NCBI GenBank assembly: GCA_022648295.1
Contig: JALCME010000015.1
Span: forward strand, 56,932-120,931
Source of the DNA: Bacteroides sp.
GTDB taxonomy: Bacteria; Bacteroidota; Bacteroidia; Bacteroidales; Bacteroidaceae
DNA length: 64,000 nucleotides
Direction: 5' to 3'
In this document: one piece after another, positions 38,201 through 46,458 of the stretch
Position numbering within the stretch: position 1 is the first letter of the stretch
Layout: every line of letters starts with the position of its first letter
Translations under genes and position numbers: made by a program
Notes under the pieces: generated by a model
The model's database searches: none
Seen by the model: only the letters and a program-made list of their open reading frames with translations
Told to the model about the DNA's origin: nothing

Positions 38201-38446
38201 ATCGACATCCGATTGAAGGAAGGCATTCCGTTGAAACAAGCCATCATTGAATCGGGCGCAGTACGTACCACACCTATTATATTAACAGCAGGTGGAGTTG
38301 TACTGGGAGCAATCGTAATGTTGTTCGACCCGATATTCCAGGGACTGGCCATCTCATTAATGGGAGGAACCATCACTTCAACGATACTGACCCTTGTTGT
38401 TGTTCCCCTACTCTATTTCAAGATGTTGAAAAATAAAGTAAAATAA
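35219..38446 (+). CDS. RND efflux pump (AcrB/MdtB-like)
   Basis: 1075-residue inner-membrane proton-driven exporter with 12 expected membrane helices and two large periplasmic loops. The TM4 proton-relay acidic pair is visible (TGIVTDDSIIIAEN), as is the second-half counterpart ALAGIMVRNSVLLIDF. It lies 10 bp after the adaptor gene. The presence of a PII-like small protein directly downstream is reminiscent of metal-type RND operons (Cus/Czc with CopG/DUF3240-like partners), but the protein lacks an obvious heavy-metal methionine relay that I could identify by eye, so the substrate remains open. Confidence 0.94.
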   Translation: MEHGISGKIAKAFIQSKLSILLMIAFMLLGLFSVYFIPREEEPQIEVPMADIMLGYPGATPQEITSSVVQPLEKIVSNIKGVEDVYSTAMNGMAMLTVQFYVGEDVERSLVKLYNELMKNMDQMPQGVTMPLVKSRSIDDVPVLAFTLWSDKMGGFQIRQVAEVVGNEIKKIPDVAQVKVTGGQSREVKVTLDKEKMTGSKVDFNSIAQALKANNSQMTSGDFITHDQVYSVNTGKFFSNAEEVKHLIVGVNDGQPVYLYQVANVEDGPEVPHDYVSFGYGAANQDMQKSNPNDYTAVTISIAKKKGADAMKLSDVIIDKVNHLKKDLISNDLNVEVTRNYGLTASHKVSDLLLHLSIAILIVTLFVMAAMGWRGGLVVFMSVPITFALTLFAYYFMGYTLNRITLFALVFVTGIVTDDSIIIAENMYRHFKMKKLPPLQAALYSINEVGNPTILATLTVIAAVLPMAFVSGMMGPYMSPMPIGASIAMTFSLLVALTLTPYFGYHFLRYKSKRAKAKEEREAANSESEEGVEVQQTKIYKIYSAITTPFLESRKKRWAFMIGLTVVLLGSLVLFFTRSVPVKMLPFDNKNEFQVVVDMPEGTTLERTDAVAKELAVYLSKNKMVTNYQTYVGTASPISFNGLVRHYDLRSGENVADIQVNLIDKGERSEQSHDIAKSVRAGLQAIGKKYNANVKVVEVPPGPPVMSTIVAEIYGPDYQQQIAVAGQVKTALAKTANVVDVDWSVESDQTEYKLEVDKDKAMKHGIASAQIVQTMYGALSGMNVGILHQPSSVEQVGIVLQLPEKDKSSMEDLMNLSVLNPQGQAEPIGNFVKVTQGLKDKSIYRKNQKNVVYVMADVAGKLESPIYAMTDVSGDLAKIKLPDGASLKEEFSQQPKYEDNFSLKWDGEWKITYEVFRDLGLAFAFVLVIIYMLIVGWFQSFITPLVQLAAIPLSLIGIVIGHWVVGAYFTATSMIGFIALAGIMVRNSVLLIDFIDIRLKEGIPLKQAIIESGAVRTTPIILTAGGVVLGAIVMLFDPIFQGLAISLMGGTITSTILTLVVVPLLYFKMLKNKVK

Positions 38447-38454
38447 CTGTAGCC

Positions 38455-38772
38455 ATGAAATTACTAATCGTATTGAGCATCGATGAGTATCGTGACCAAG
38501 TGGCCAAGATACTCGAAAAAGCGGGAGTCAACCGCTTTAGCGCAACCCACATCAACGGGTACAAACAGCGAAAAGCAAATCCTAACCTGAATTGGTTTAG
38601 TCAGGGATCGGGAAATGCCAAAACAAATTCGGTACTCTTGTTCAGCTTCACCACCAAAGAGGTGGCTGAACAGGCCATTGCCGCACTGGATACTTGTAAT
38701 ATCGAAACGCAAAATCCGTTTCCGGTACATGCTTTTATATTAGACGTAGAATCTTATTCAAAATTAATCTGA
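38455..38772 (+). CDS. PII-like small regulatory protein of the RND operon
   Basis: 105 residues with the alternating beta-alpha-beta pattern of nitrogen-PII/CutA-like proteins: MKLLIVLSIDEYRDQVAKILEKAG starts like a PII strand-helix unit and VLLFSFTTKEVAEQAIAALD repeats it. The T-loop tyrosine of classical GlnB is not apparent. Small PII-like proteins such as DUF3240 members accompany some metal and RND exporters. It lies 8 bp after the pump gene and 2 bp before the next gene, so it is cotranscribed. The ligand is unknown. Confidence 0.7.
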   Translation: MKLLIVLSIDEYRDQVAKILEKAGVNRFSATHINGYKQRKANPNLNWFSQGSGNAKTNSVLLFSFTTKEVAEQAIAALDTCNIETQNPFPVHAFILDVESYSKLI

Positions 38773-38774
38773 TA

Positions 38775-38960
38775 ATGAAAAAGGAATATATCATCAGAGC
38801 CGTAGCCGGTACATTGGTTACCGCTGGCTCATTACTCGCATATTTTGTAGCTCCGGGCTGGATCATTCTGCCCATATTCGTTGGAGTCAACTTAGTACAA
38901 TCATCTTTCACCAAGTTTTGTCCATTAGAAATGATCTTGGATAAATTTAACGTGAAGTAG
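38775..38960 (+). CDS. YgaP-type (DUF2892) membrane protein
   Basis: 61 residues with two hydrophobic segments: VAGTLVTAGSLLAYF and WIILPIFVGVNLVQSSF, followed by FTKFCPLEMIL, the conserved FCP motif of the DUF2892/YgaP transmembrane family. Members are commonly fused or adjacent to rhodanese domains, matching the rhodanese-containing reductase encoded 140 bp downstream. It has been associated with sulfur transfer, but its exact role is not known. Confidence 0.8.
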   Translation: MKKEYIIRAVAGTLVTAGSLLAYFVAPGWIILPIFVGVNLVQSSFTKFCPLEMILDKFNVK

Positions 38961-39003
38961 TTTGCTTTTATTAAGTTCTATATATTAAGTTTAATAGAAA
39001 TAT

Positions 39004-39047
39004 TTTCCATTGGATATTTATTACATAAGAAATTATAGTTATCTTTG
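39004..39047 (+). promoter_or_regulatory. Promoter with the same palindromic operator, before the CoA-disulfide reductase
   Basis: TTTCCA-T-TGGATA (39004-39016) precedes TATCTTTG (39040-39047). The distance from operator start to -7 box is 36 bp, exactly as in the pump promoter, and the intervening bases are also alike (AAGAAATTATA versus TAGAAATTATA). The -33 position holds TTTA. A common regulator is likely. Confidence 0.68.
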
Positions 39048-39097
39048 CAACATAATAAAAACAAAAGGACAACGTCTTATAAGTAAGGAAACAGTTT

Positions 39098-41548
39098 ATG
39101 AAACACATCATTATCGGAGGAGTAGCCGGCGGAGCAACAGCTGCAGCAAGAATACGGAGAGCGGACGAGTTTGCTGAAATCATCTTGCTTGAGAAAGGCA
39201 AGTATATTTCTTATGCCAACTGCGGACTTCCATACTACATAGGTAATACCATTATCGATCGCGACAAATTATTTGTCCAGACCCCAGCCTCATTTGGCAC
39301 ACGCTTCAATGTGGATGTACGAGTAGAGAGTGAAGTCACGGCTATTAATGTAGAATTGCACAATGTAACAGTACGCCGCTCAGACGGCTCCACATATACC
39401 GAGCAATATGACAAATTACTATTATCGCCCGGTGCTTTTCCTGTACGTCTTCCGTTAAAAGGCATTGATTTGGACGGTATCTTCACACTACGAAATGTAG
39501 AAGACACCGACCGCATCAAGAATTATATCACCACCCATAAAATTGGCCGTGCAGCGGTAGTAGGTGCCGGGTTTATCGGGCTGGAAATGGCTGAGAACCT
39601 ACAACATGCCGGGGCACAGGTATCCATCATTGAAATGGGGAATCAGGTAATGGCTCCCGTGGATTTTTCCATTGCTTCACACGTACATCAACATTTGTTG
39701 CAAAAAGGAGTACAACTACATTTGCAACAGAGCGTGGAACACTTCGAACGTAGCGGCAAGGGATTGAAACTCTTTTTCAGTAATGGTGAAAATATAGAAA
39801 CCGACCTGGTAATCATGTCAATCGGTGTACGCCCGGAAACTGCACTGGCTAAAGCCGCCGGGCTGAAAATTGGGGAAGCCGGGGGCATCTGGGTTAACGA
39901 ATATCTGGAAACTTCTGCGAAAGACGTCTATGCTGTAGGCGATGCTATAGAATATCCGCATCCACTGACCGGTAAACCATGGCTGAATTACTTAGCCAAT
40001 CCGGCCAACCGTCAAGGTAGAATCGTTGCCGATAATATGGTATTTGGTGACATAACCCGCTACGAAGGTGCAATAGGAACATCCATAGCCAAAGTTTTTG
40101 ACATGACAGTTGCTTCTACGGGACTGGCAGCGAAACGCTTAAAGCAAATGGAAATTCCTTACCAAAGTTCGACAACACATTCCGCGGCACATGCCGGATA
40201 TTATCCGAATTCTTTGCCGCTGACCCTGAAACTTACTTTTGATCCGAAAAGTGGTAAACTATACGGCGCACAATGTGTAGGCTATGAAGGAGTGGACAAA
40301 CGGATTGACCAGATTGCTTTATTAATTAAAAACAATGGTACGGTATACGATCTCATCAAACTGGAACATACCTATGCTCCTCCATTTTCTTCGGCTAAAG
40401 ATCCTATTGCCATTGCCGGCTATGTGGCAAGTAACATTATCAGTGGTGCCATGCCGATAGTTTCGTGGAGAGATATAGCAAATGCTGATCTGTCAGACAC
40501 CATGTTGGTTGACGTACGCACACGTGATGAATTTTCGTTTGGTTCTATTCCCGGAGCGGTGAACATACCACTGGACGAATTGCGTGAGCATCTTTCAGAG
40601 ATACCGATGAATAAAGAAGTGATTCTATTTTGTGCCATCGGATTGCGCGGTTATCTCGCACTCCGCATCCTTACAGGCAGGGGATATACAAAAGTAAAGA
40701 ACCTGTCAGGAGGTTACAAAACTTATTCTACGGCTACTGCACCAATTACAAATGTGGAACCTAAAATACTATCGGCAGAACGAGGAGATATAGATACGCA
40801 ACGGGTGGATAAGAAAGATACCAAAATAGTAAAGATAGATGCCTGCGGTCTGCAATGTCCCGGTCCTATCCTGAAAGTAAAACAAGCCATTGATTCGGTA
40901 GCGGAAGGAGAACGGATTGAAATAGAAGCAACCGATGCCGGATTTTCCCGTGACGCACAAGCATGGTGTAACACAACGGGGCACCAATTGATTTCAAACA
41001 CAGAAAATAAAGGAATATATACAGTGACCATTGAAAAGAATTCCCCGAAAGCATGTAACATTATTACCTCATGCGACCGGAAGTCGAAAACAATGATCAT
41101 GTTCAGCGATGATCTGGACAAAGCGCTGGCTACTTTCGTATTAGCCAATGGTGCGGCAGCTACCGGACAACCGGTGACCATCTTCTTCACTTTCTGGGGA
41201 CTGAACGTTATCAAGAAAGTGGTGAAACCTAAAGTGAAAAAAGACATCTTCGGTAAGATGTTCGGCATGATGCTGGCATCCAGTTCGTTGAAGCTACATC
41301 TCTCGAAGATGAGCATGTTCGGCATCGGTGACAAGATGATGCGCTTCATCATGCAGCGCAAAGGCATCGCTTCTCTCGAAACCCTTCGCCAGCAGGCACT
41401 GGACAGCGGCGTGGAATTCATCGCCTGCCAGATGTCAATGGATGTGATGGGTGTGAAACGTGAAGAATTGATGGATGAAGTCACCGTAGGTGGTGTGGCC
41501 ACTTATATGGAGCGTGCAGAAGATGCAAATGTGAACTTATTTATTTAA
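39098..41548 (+). CDS. CoA-disulfide reductase-rhodanese-TusA-DsrE fusion protein
   Basis: 816 residues in four parts. Residues 1-450 are a FAD/NAD(P)H pyridine-nucleotide disulfide oxidoreductase of the CoA-disulfide reductase type: GGVAGGATAAARIRR dinucleotide fold and active-site Cys42 in YANCGLPYYIG. Residues 460-550 are a rhodanese domain with Cys512 in FCAIGLRGY. Residues 575-650 are a TusA domain with the ACGLQCPGP motif (Cys583 and Cys587). Residues 665-816 are a DsrE/DsrF-like domain. All four types handle persulfide sulfur, so the protein likely reduces and relays polysulfide or CoA persulfide. Such fusions are known in anaerobes. Confidence 0.93.
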   Translation: MKHIIIGGVAGGATAAARIRRADEFAEIILLEKGKYISYANCGLPYYIGNTIIDRDKLFVQTPASFGTRFNVDVRVESEVTAINVELHNVTVRRSDGSTYTEQYDKLLLSPGAFPVRLPLKGIDLDGIFTLRNVEDTDRIKNYITTHKIGRAAVVGAGFIGLEMAENLQHAGAQVSIIEMGNQVMAPVDFSIASHVHQHLLQKGVQLHLQQSVEHFERSGKGLKLFFSNGENIETDLVIMSIGVRPETALAKAAGLKIGEAGGIWVNEYLETSAKDVYAVGDAIEYPHPLTGKPWLNYLANPANRQGRIVADNMVFGDITRYEGAIGTSIAKVFDMTVASTGLAAKRLKQMEIPYQSSTTHSAAHAGYYPNSLPLTLKLTFDPKSGKLYGAQCVGYEGVDKRIDQIALLIKNNGTVYDLIKLEHTYAPPFSSAKDPIAIAGYVASNIISGAMPIVSWRDIANADLSDTMLVDVRTRDEFSFGSIPGAVNIPLDELREHLSEIPMNKEVILFCAIGLRGYLALRILTGRGYTKVKNLSGGYKTYSTATAPITNVEPKILSAERGDIDTQRVDKKDTKIVKIDACGLQCPGPILKVKQAIDSVAEGERIEIEATDAGFSRDAQAWCNTTGHQLISNTENKGIYTVTIEKNSPKACNIITSCDRKSKTMIMFSDDLDKALATFVLANGAAATGQPVTIFFTFWGLNVIKKVVKPKVKKDIFGKMFGMMLASSSLKLHLSKMSMFGIGDKMMRFIMQRKGIASLETLRQQALDSGVEFIACQMSMDVMGVKREELMDEVTVGGVATYMERAEDANVNLFI

Positions 41549-41574
41549 TAATAATACAAGGAAAGGAGACGGAC

Positions 41575-41775
41575 ATGAATCAATGGATCAAACAACATGC
41601 CCTCACAATTATAGGAATAGTTATCGGGGGATTAGGCGGCTTCCTCTATTGGAAATTCGTCGGTTGTCAAAGTGGCACTTGCCCCATCACCTCCTCCCCC
41701 ATTAATAGTACGCTCTGGGGAATGGTTTTAGGAGGCTTGTTATTTAATACATTTGAAAAGAAGAAAGAAAAATGA
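41575..41775 (+). CDS. Small membrane protein (DUF6132-like)
   Basis: 66 residues with two membrane segments (LTIIGIVIGGLGGFLYW and WGMVLGGLLFNTF) separated by a cysteine-containing loop (GCQSGTCPITS). It resembles the DUF6132 family, whose Cys-x4-Cys-P loop is conserved. Its stop overlaps the next ATG by 4 bp. Position between a persulfide reductase and a thioredoxin suggests a thiol role, unproven. Confidence 0.72.
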   Translation: MNQWIKQHALTIIGIVIGGLGGFLYWKFVGCQSGTCPITSSPINSTLWGMVLGGLLFNTFEKKKEK

Positions 41776-42014
41776 ATACACTATTAAAAAATTGGGATTT
41801 TAGCCGCATACTCAGATTAGTAGCAGGCATTGCAGCAGGAGTTTATGCCATAACTTCGGAAGAATACGTATTCTTATTGTTGGCAGCACTATTCCTGTTC
41901 CAAGCTGTATTTAATCTCTCCTGCTGTGGAGCAGGCGGCTGTTCCTCAGGGACAAATGCTCCAAAGCAAGTTTATAAAGATATTATTAAACCCTATAAAC
42001 CTGATCGAAAATGA
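41772..42014 (+). CDS. DUF2892-like membrane protein with a cysteine-rich loop
   Basis: 80 residues. Two hydrophobic stretches (LVAGIAAGVYAIT and FLLLAALFLFQAVFN) are followed by LSCCGAGGCSSG, with three cysteines, and a lysine-rich tail. It overlaps both neighbours by 4 bp, so translation is coupled to the thioredoxin gene. The cysteine cluster could bind metal or carry sulfur; I cannot say which. Confidence 0.72.
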   Translation: MNTLLKNWDFSRILRLVAGIAAGVYAITSEEYVFLLLAALFLFQAVFNLSCCGAGGCSSGTNAPKQVYKDIIKPYKPDRK

Positions 42015-42481
42015 ATAAGATTATTTTATCGATGTTTCTCTCAGTTGCAATTACAGCTTGTGGAAACGCCCAAAACTCAAATAGAAGTCAGAATTTAAAT
42101 CAAAAAGAAAACAATATGAAAACAATTGCATTAACAAAGGCAGACTTTTTAACTAAAGTAGCCAACTATGAAACAAATCCCAATGAATGGAAATATCTAG
42201 GTGATAAACCCGCCATTGTAGATTTCTATGCAACTTGGTGCGGACCATGTAAAGCAGTAGCTCCTATCCTGGAAGAGTTGGCCGAAGAATACAAAGATCA
42301 AATCTATATTTACAAAGTAGATACGGATAAAGAACAAGAATTGGCCGGAGCATTCGGTATACGCTCCATCCCTTCTATCCTGTTTATCCCAATGGACGGA
42401 CAACCTCAAATGTCCATGGGGGCTATGCCTAAAGCTGAGTTTAAAAAAGCCATAGAAAAAGTTTTGCTTAAAAAAGAATAA
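42011..42481 (+). CDS. Exported thioredoxin-family protein
   Basis: 156 residues with a lipoprotein-like signal (ITACGN, Cys about 17), then a thioredoxin fold with WCGPCK (Cys77 and Cys80) and the cis-proline in IRSIPSIL. An in-frame ATG at 42116 (MKTIALTKADF) would give a cytoplasmic form of about 121 residues, so location is not certain. It can reduce disulfides or persulfides, in line with the upstream fusion reductase. Confidence 0.88.
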   Translation: MNKIILSMFLSVAITACGNAQNSNRSQNLNQKENNMKTIALTKADFLTKVANYETNPNEWKYLGDKPAIVDFYATWCGPCKAVAPILEELAEEYKDQIYIYKVDTDKEQELAGAFGIRSIPSILFIPMDGQPQMSMGAMPKAEFKKAIEKVLLKKE

Positions 42482-42485
42482 GAAA

Positions 42486-42854
42486 ATGGAAACACTATGC
42501 CAGATTAGAGACATTTATCGCGCAATCGCCTCTTTTGAATCTGAGTTGGAGCGAACGCACAATCTCTGTTTAAATGAAGGAATGCTCCTATGCAGTCTGT
42601 CTAGTGCAGATAGGCTGTCATCTGGCGAAATTGCGGATATTTTAGGATTAACCAATTCAAATGCATCAAAAGTGATCAGATCCGTTGAGAACAAAAAACT
42701 AATCAAGCGGGTTTTGGGGACTAAAGATAAACGTCAAATGTACTTTTCGCTAACCGAAAAAGGCAAGCAAAGTTTATCTGAAATAAGATGTGAAGAAATT
42801 GAAGTACCCGACTTACTCAAAAAAATACTGAATCAAACGGGTAACGGTAATTGA
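42486..42854 (+). CDS. MarR-family transcriptional regulator
   Basis: 122-residue winged-helix protein: LSSGEIADILGLTNSNASKVIRSVENKKLIKRVLGTKDKRQMYFSLTEKGK is the MarR recognition helix, wing and basic turn. A few cysteines (residues 5, 28, 36, 100) could sense oxidants or sulfur species. It is the last gene of the sulfur block, 4 bp after the thioredoxin, and is the leading candidate to bind the TTTCCA-N-TGGAAA operators upstream; this is inference. Confidence 0.83.
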   Translation: METLCQIRDIYRAIASFESELERTHNLCLNEGMLLCSLSSADRLSSGEIADILGLTNSNASKVIRSVENKKLIKRVLGTKDKRQMYFSLTEKGKQSLSEIRCEEIEVPDLLKKILNQTGNGN

Positions 42855-42919
42855 ACATTTTCACCTCATAATAAACAGTAGGTAATATACCAAGAGTATC
42901 TGGAATATTCCTAAATCAA

Positions 42920-42964
42920 AAAATTATCCTGCTAAAGTTGCACTTTAACAGGATAATTTTTTTT
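42920..42964. terminator. Bidirectional terminator between the sulfur block and the META-domain gene
   Basis: A 12-bp perfect stem (AAAATTATCCTG with CAGGATAATTTT) with an inner TAAAG/CTTTA pair is followed by eight T on the plus strand and preceded by a run giving T on the minus strand. It ends two converging transcripts. Confidence 0.85.
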
Positions 42965-42969
42965 CATGA

Positions 42970-43410
42970 TTAACGGATACCTCTTCTTCGCAGCACAATA
43001 GTCTGATGCTTTGAGGTCCCCTGCAAAATAATCATATCTTCCCCCAATTGCTTATATTTTTTTACTGCCGTCATTACATTTAGAATAGTTTGTTCCAACC
43101 TCATATCCGGACAAGCCTTTCGGGTACCAGCCATCGGACCAAAAGAGATTTTACCCGGCTTGTCATTCACCTCAAAAGAGCCCGTCATCCGATTACAGCC
43201 ACTATTACCGGATACTCTTCCTAAAGCAGTATCAAAGCTTATAAAAGGAAACGGTTGATTGGGTGGTGGTACAACTACCGCATCATTCAATTCTATAATA
43301 TCCCAGTCTCCATTAAGGGAAGACAAAGGCAATATACTTTTCGTTGAACAACAGGAAGAGAATACGACTAGAAAAAGAAATAAATAACAAGAAACTGCTA
43401 TCTTTCGCAT
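42970..43410 (-). CDS. META/HslJ-domain lipoprotein
   Basis: About 146 residues from the ATG at 43410, with a lipobox (FSSC). The longer reading from a TTG at 43464 adds 18 residues and is less likely. The body is a META/HslJ domain: LNGDWDIIELN at the start, PFISFDTALGRVSGNSGCNRMTGSF in the middle, and RKACPDM, the conserved core of HslJ-like heat-stress/drug-resistance lipoproteins. It acts in the envelope; precise role unknown. Confidence 0.86.
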   Translation of the reverse strand: MRKIAVSCYLFLFLVVFSSCCSTKSILPLSSLNGDWDIIELNDAVVVPPPNQPFPFISFDTALGRVSGNSGCNRMTGSFEVNDKPGKISFGPMAGTRKACPDMRLEQTILNVMTAVKKYKQLGEDMIILQGTSKHQTIVLRRRGIR

Positions 43411-43542
43411 AATTACTGATCGTTTTATAATGTTCTGCAGACAAATATACAGAAAAGAAATCAAACACCTGGCATCCGTTCAAATACTATCAGTTTTATA
43501 TAAAGTATTTCACTTTTCATGTTCTGTCCAAGAATAAATTCT

Positions 43543-43550
43543 TATATTTG
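43543..43550 (+). promoter_or_regulatory. -7 box of the carboxynorspermidine synthase-bcp-recA operon
   Basis: TATATTTG matches the TAnnTTTG -7 consensus, about 70 bp upstream of the first gene. The -33 region (TGTT at 43520) is weak. Confidence 0.5.
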
Positions 43551-43623
43551 CTCGATAATAAACGGTCGCTGACCGAACAGACTTGAATATAAATAAATCA
43601 TAAACAATTGGGAATTTAAAGAA

Positions 43624-44820
43624 ATGGGTAAAGTTCTTATTATTGGTGCAGGAGGTGTAGGAACCGTTGTTGCACACAAAGTTGCTCAAAATCCGGAAGT
43701 ATTCACTGAAATCATGATTGCCAGCCGTACAAAGTCTAAATGTGATGCTATTGTAAAAGCTATCGGTAATCCAAGCATTCAGACTGCACAGGTAGACGCT
43801 GACAACGTAGATGAGTTGACAACACTCCTCAATAGCTATAAACCGGAGATTGTCATCAATGTAGCCCTTCCTTATCAGGATCTTACCATTATGGAAGCTT
43901 GCCTTAACGCCGGAGTGAATTATTTAGATACAGCCAATTATGAACCAAAAGATGTAGCTCATTTTGAATATAGCTGGCAGTGGGCGTATAAAAAGCGTTT
44001 TGAAGAAGCCGGATTAACAGCCATACTCGGATGTGGCTTCGATCCAGGTGTCAGCGGAGTATATACGGCTTATGCAGTCAAACATCATTTTGACAAAATA
44101 GAATATCTCGATATTGTGGACTGTAATGCCGGAAACCACCACAAAGCATTTGCAACCAATTTTAATCCGGAGATCAATATTCGTGAAATCACGCAGAACG
44201 GACGTTATTACGAAAACGGGAAATGGGTTACAACCGAACCATTAGAAATGCATAAAGATCTGACTTACCCCAATATCGGACCGCGTGACTCTTACCTCCT
44301 CTACCATGAAGAACTGGAATCATTGGTAAAGAATTTCTCTAGTATCAAACGTGCTCGTTTCTGGATGACTTTTGGACAGGAATACTTGACTCATTTACGG
44401 GTAATTCAAGATATTGGTATGGCACGCATTGACGAGATAGACTACAACGGAATAAAAATTGTTCCACTCCAATTCTTAAAAGCCGTACTTCCAAATCCAC
44501 AGGATCTGGGAGAAAATTATGACGGTGAAACATCCATAGGTTGCCGCATCCGGGGAACAAAAGACGGAAAAGAACGTTCTTATTATGTATACAACAATTG
44601 TAGCCATCAGGCGGCATATAAGGAGACCGGAATGCAAGGTGTAAGCTATACCACGGGAGTCCCTGCCATGATCGGTGCAATGATGTACCTCAAGGGTCTA
44701 TGGAAAAGGCCGGGCGTATGGAACGTTGAAGAGTTTGATCCTGATCCTTTTATGGAGCAACTAAATAAACAAGGATTGCCATGGCATGAAGTATTTGATG
44801 GCAATCTAGAAGTTGATTGA
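43624..44820 (+). CDS. Carboxynorspermidine synthase (saccharopine dehydrogenase family)
   Basis: 398 residues. The N-terminal Rossmann motif is VLIIGAGGVGTVVAHKVAQ, and mid-protein ILGCGFDPGVSGVYTAYA and YNNCSHQAAYKE typify the Lys9/saccharopine-reductase-like carboxynorspermidine dehydrogenase branch. It would condense a diamine with aspartate semialdehyde using NADPH in the alternative spermidine pathway of many gut Bacteroidota. The decarboxylase partner (NspC) is not in the window. Operon with bcp and recA. Confidence 0.9.
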   Translation: MGKVLIIGAGGVGTVVAHKVAQNPEVFTEIMIASRTKSKCDAIVKAIGNPSIQTAQVDADNVDELTTLLNSYKPEIVINVALPYQDLTIMEACLNAGVNYLDTANYEPKDVAHFEYSWQWAYKKRFEEAGLTAILGCGFDPGVSGVYTAYAVKHHFDKIEYLDIVDCNAGNHHKAFATNFNPEINIREITQNGRYYENGKWVTTEPLEMHKDLTYPNIGPRDSYLLYHEELESLVKNFSSIKRARFWMTFGQEYLTHLRVIQDIGMARIDEIDYNGIKIVPLQFLKAVLPNPQDLGENYDGETSIGCRIRGTKDGKERSYYVYNNCSHQAAYKETGMQGVSYTTGVPAMIGAMMYLKGLWKRPGVWNVEEFDPDPFMEQLNKQGLPWHEVFDGNLEVD

Positions 44821-44840
44821 AATAACAAAAGACAACAGTT

Positions 44841-45290
44841 ATGATGAACGTAGGAGATAAAGCACCTGAAATATTGGGTAGCAACGAAAAAGGTGATGAA
44901 ATACGCCTAAGCGATTATAGAGGGAAGAAAGTAGTACTTTATTTTTATCCCAAAGACATGACTTCCGGCTGCACGGCAGAAGCATGTAACTTACGAGATA
45001 ATTATGCCGACCTGAAAAAAGCCGGATACGAAATAATCGGCGTAAGCATAGATAACGAGAAATCCCATCAAAAGTTTATTGAAAAGAACACCCTGCCATT
45101 CACCCTAATCGCCGACACCGACAAAAAACTAGTGGAACAATTTGGCGTCTGGGGAGAAAAAAGCATGTATGGACGCAAATATATGGGAACCTTCCGCACT
45201 ACTTTTATTCTAAATGAGGAAGGTATCGTAGAACGTATCATTACTCCCAAAGAAATAAAGACCAAAGATCACGCTGCACAAATTCTTTAA
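44841..45290 (+). CDS. bcp: Thioredoxin-dependent thiol peroxidase (Bcp/PrxQ)
   Basis: 149-residue peroxiredoxin. The peroxidatic cysteine is in [16 protein letters not shown], with the resolving Cys five residues later as in Prx[12 protein letters not shown] is the usual late strand. It detoxifies peroxides in the cytoplasm. It is placed between the polyamine gene and recA, 20 and 14 bp from them. Confidence 0.94.
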   Translation: MMNVGDKAPEILGSNEKGDEIRLSDYRGKKVVLYFYPKDMTSGCTAEACNLRDNYADLKKAGYEIIGVSIDNEKSHQKFIEKNTLPFTLIADTDKKLVEQFGVWGEKSMYGRKYMGTFRTTFILNEEGIVERIITPKEIKTKDHAAQIL

Positions 45291-45304
45291 AGATTAAACA
45301 TATT

Positions 45305-46333
45305 ATGGCAAAAAAGAACGAAACCAATCCCGATGGCACAGCTCCAAATGAAAAATTGAAGGCATTGCAAGCTGCAATGGACAAAATAGAAAAAGATTTC
45401 GGCAAAGGCTCTATCATGAAGATGGGAAACGATAGCGTTGAGCCGGTAGAAGTCATTCCTACAGGATCAATCGGATTAAATGTCGCTCTCGGAGTAGGCG
45501 GATATCCCCGTGGACGTATCATTGAAATCTTTGGTCCGGAATCTTCCGGTAAAACGACATTGGCTATCCATGCCATTGCTGAAGCCCAAAAAAATGGCGG
45601 GATTGCTGCTTTCATCGATGCCGAACATGCTTTTGACCGCTTCTATGCAGCCAAATTGGGAGTGGATATAGACAACTTGTTAATGTCGCAACCTGATAAT
45701 GGTGAACAAGCTTTGGAAATAGCGGAACAACTAATCCGCTCATCGGCAATAGACATCATCGTCATAGACTCTGTAGCAGCTCTTACTCCCAAAGCTGAAA
45801 TTGAAGGAGATATGGGGGAGAATAAAGTAGGACTACAAGCCCGTTTAATGTCGCAGGCTCTGCGTAAATTAACATCTGCGGTTAGTAAGACACGCACTAC
45901 ATGCATTTTTATCAATCAGCTTCGTGAGAAAATAGGTGTAATGTTTGGTAGCCCTGAAACAACTACAGGTGGTAATGCCTTGAAATTTTACGCTTCTGTC
46001 CGACTGGACATTCGCCGTGGACAGCAATTGAAAGATGGCGAAGAAGTTATCGGTAATCAGACGCGTGTGAAAGTAGTAAAAAATAAGGTAGCTCCTCCTT
46101 TCCGTAAAGCAGAATTTGATATTATGTTTGGCGAAGGAATATCCCACGCAGGTGAAATTATAGATTTGGGAGCTGACCATGGCATCATCAAAAAAAGCGG
46201 TTCATGGTACAGCTATAATGATACTAAATTGGGACAAGGGCGTGACGCAGCTAAACAATGTATAGCTGATAACCCGGAGTTAGCAGAAGAATTGGAAGTA
46301 CTTATTTTTGAAGAACTAAAAAAAGGAAAATGA
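45305..46333 (+). CDS. recA: Recombinase RecA
   Basis: 342 residues, standard length. Walker A is GPESSGKT, Walker [11 protein letters not shown], the signature [14 protein letters not shown] is followed by [14 protein letters not shown], and the DNA-binding L1/L2 loops and [17 protein letters not shown] are intact. It catalyses strand exchange in repair and is the co-protease for any SOS repressor. A terminator follows. Confidence 0.98.
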   Translation: MAKKNETNPDGTAPNEKLKALQAAMDKIEKDFGKGSIMKMGNDSVEPVEVIPTGSIGLNVALGVGGYPRGRIIEIFGPESSGKTTLAIHAIAEAQKNGGIAAFIDAEHAFDRFYAAKLGVDIDNLLMSQPDNGEQALEIAEQLIRSSAIDIIVIDSVAALTPKAEIEGDMGENKVGLQARLMSQALRKLTSAVSKTRTTCIFINQLREKIGVMFGSPETTTGGNALKFYASVRLDIRRGQQLKDGEEVIGNQTRVKVVKNKVAPPFRKAEFDIMFGEGISHAGEIIDLGADHGIIKKSGSWYSYNDTKLGQGRDAAKQCIADNPELAEELEVLIFEELKKGK

Positions 46334-46389
46334 AATTTTCCTACCTACATATAGGAAAAGCGCTAATCTTAAAATAGGATTCTAGATAC

Positions 46390-46430
46390 AATAAAGAGGC
46401 TGTCTCGAAGTGAGTCAGTCTCTTTTATTT
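46390..46430 (+). terminator. Terminator downstream of recA
   Basis: An imperfect stem (AATAAAGAGGCTG with CAGTCTCTTTTATT) with a loop of about 13 bases is followed by a T-containing run. It could also end the converging minus-strand gene. Confidence 0.65.
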
Positions 46431-46458
46431 ATAACACTTTAGCTAGAAAACAAAACAA

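Noticed and set aside
40723..41502. Minus-strand 259-codon open frame
   Set aside because: It is the shadow of the TusA and DsrE domains of the CoA-disulfide reductase fusion.
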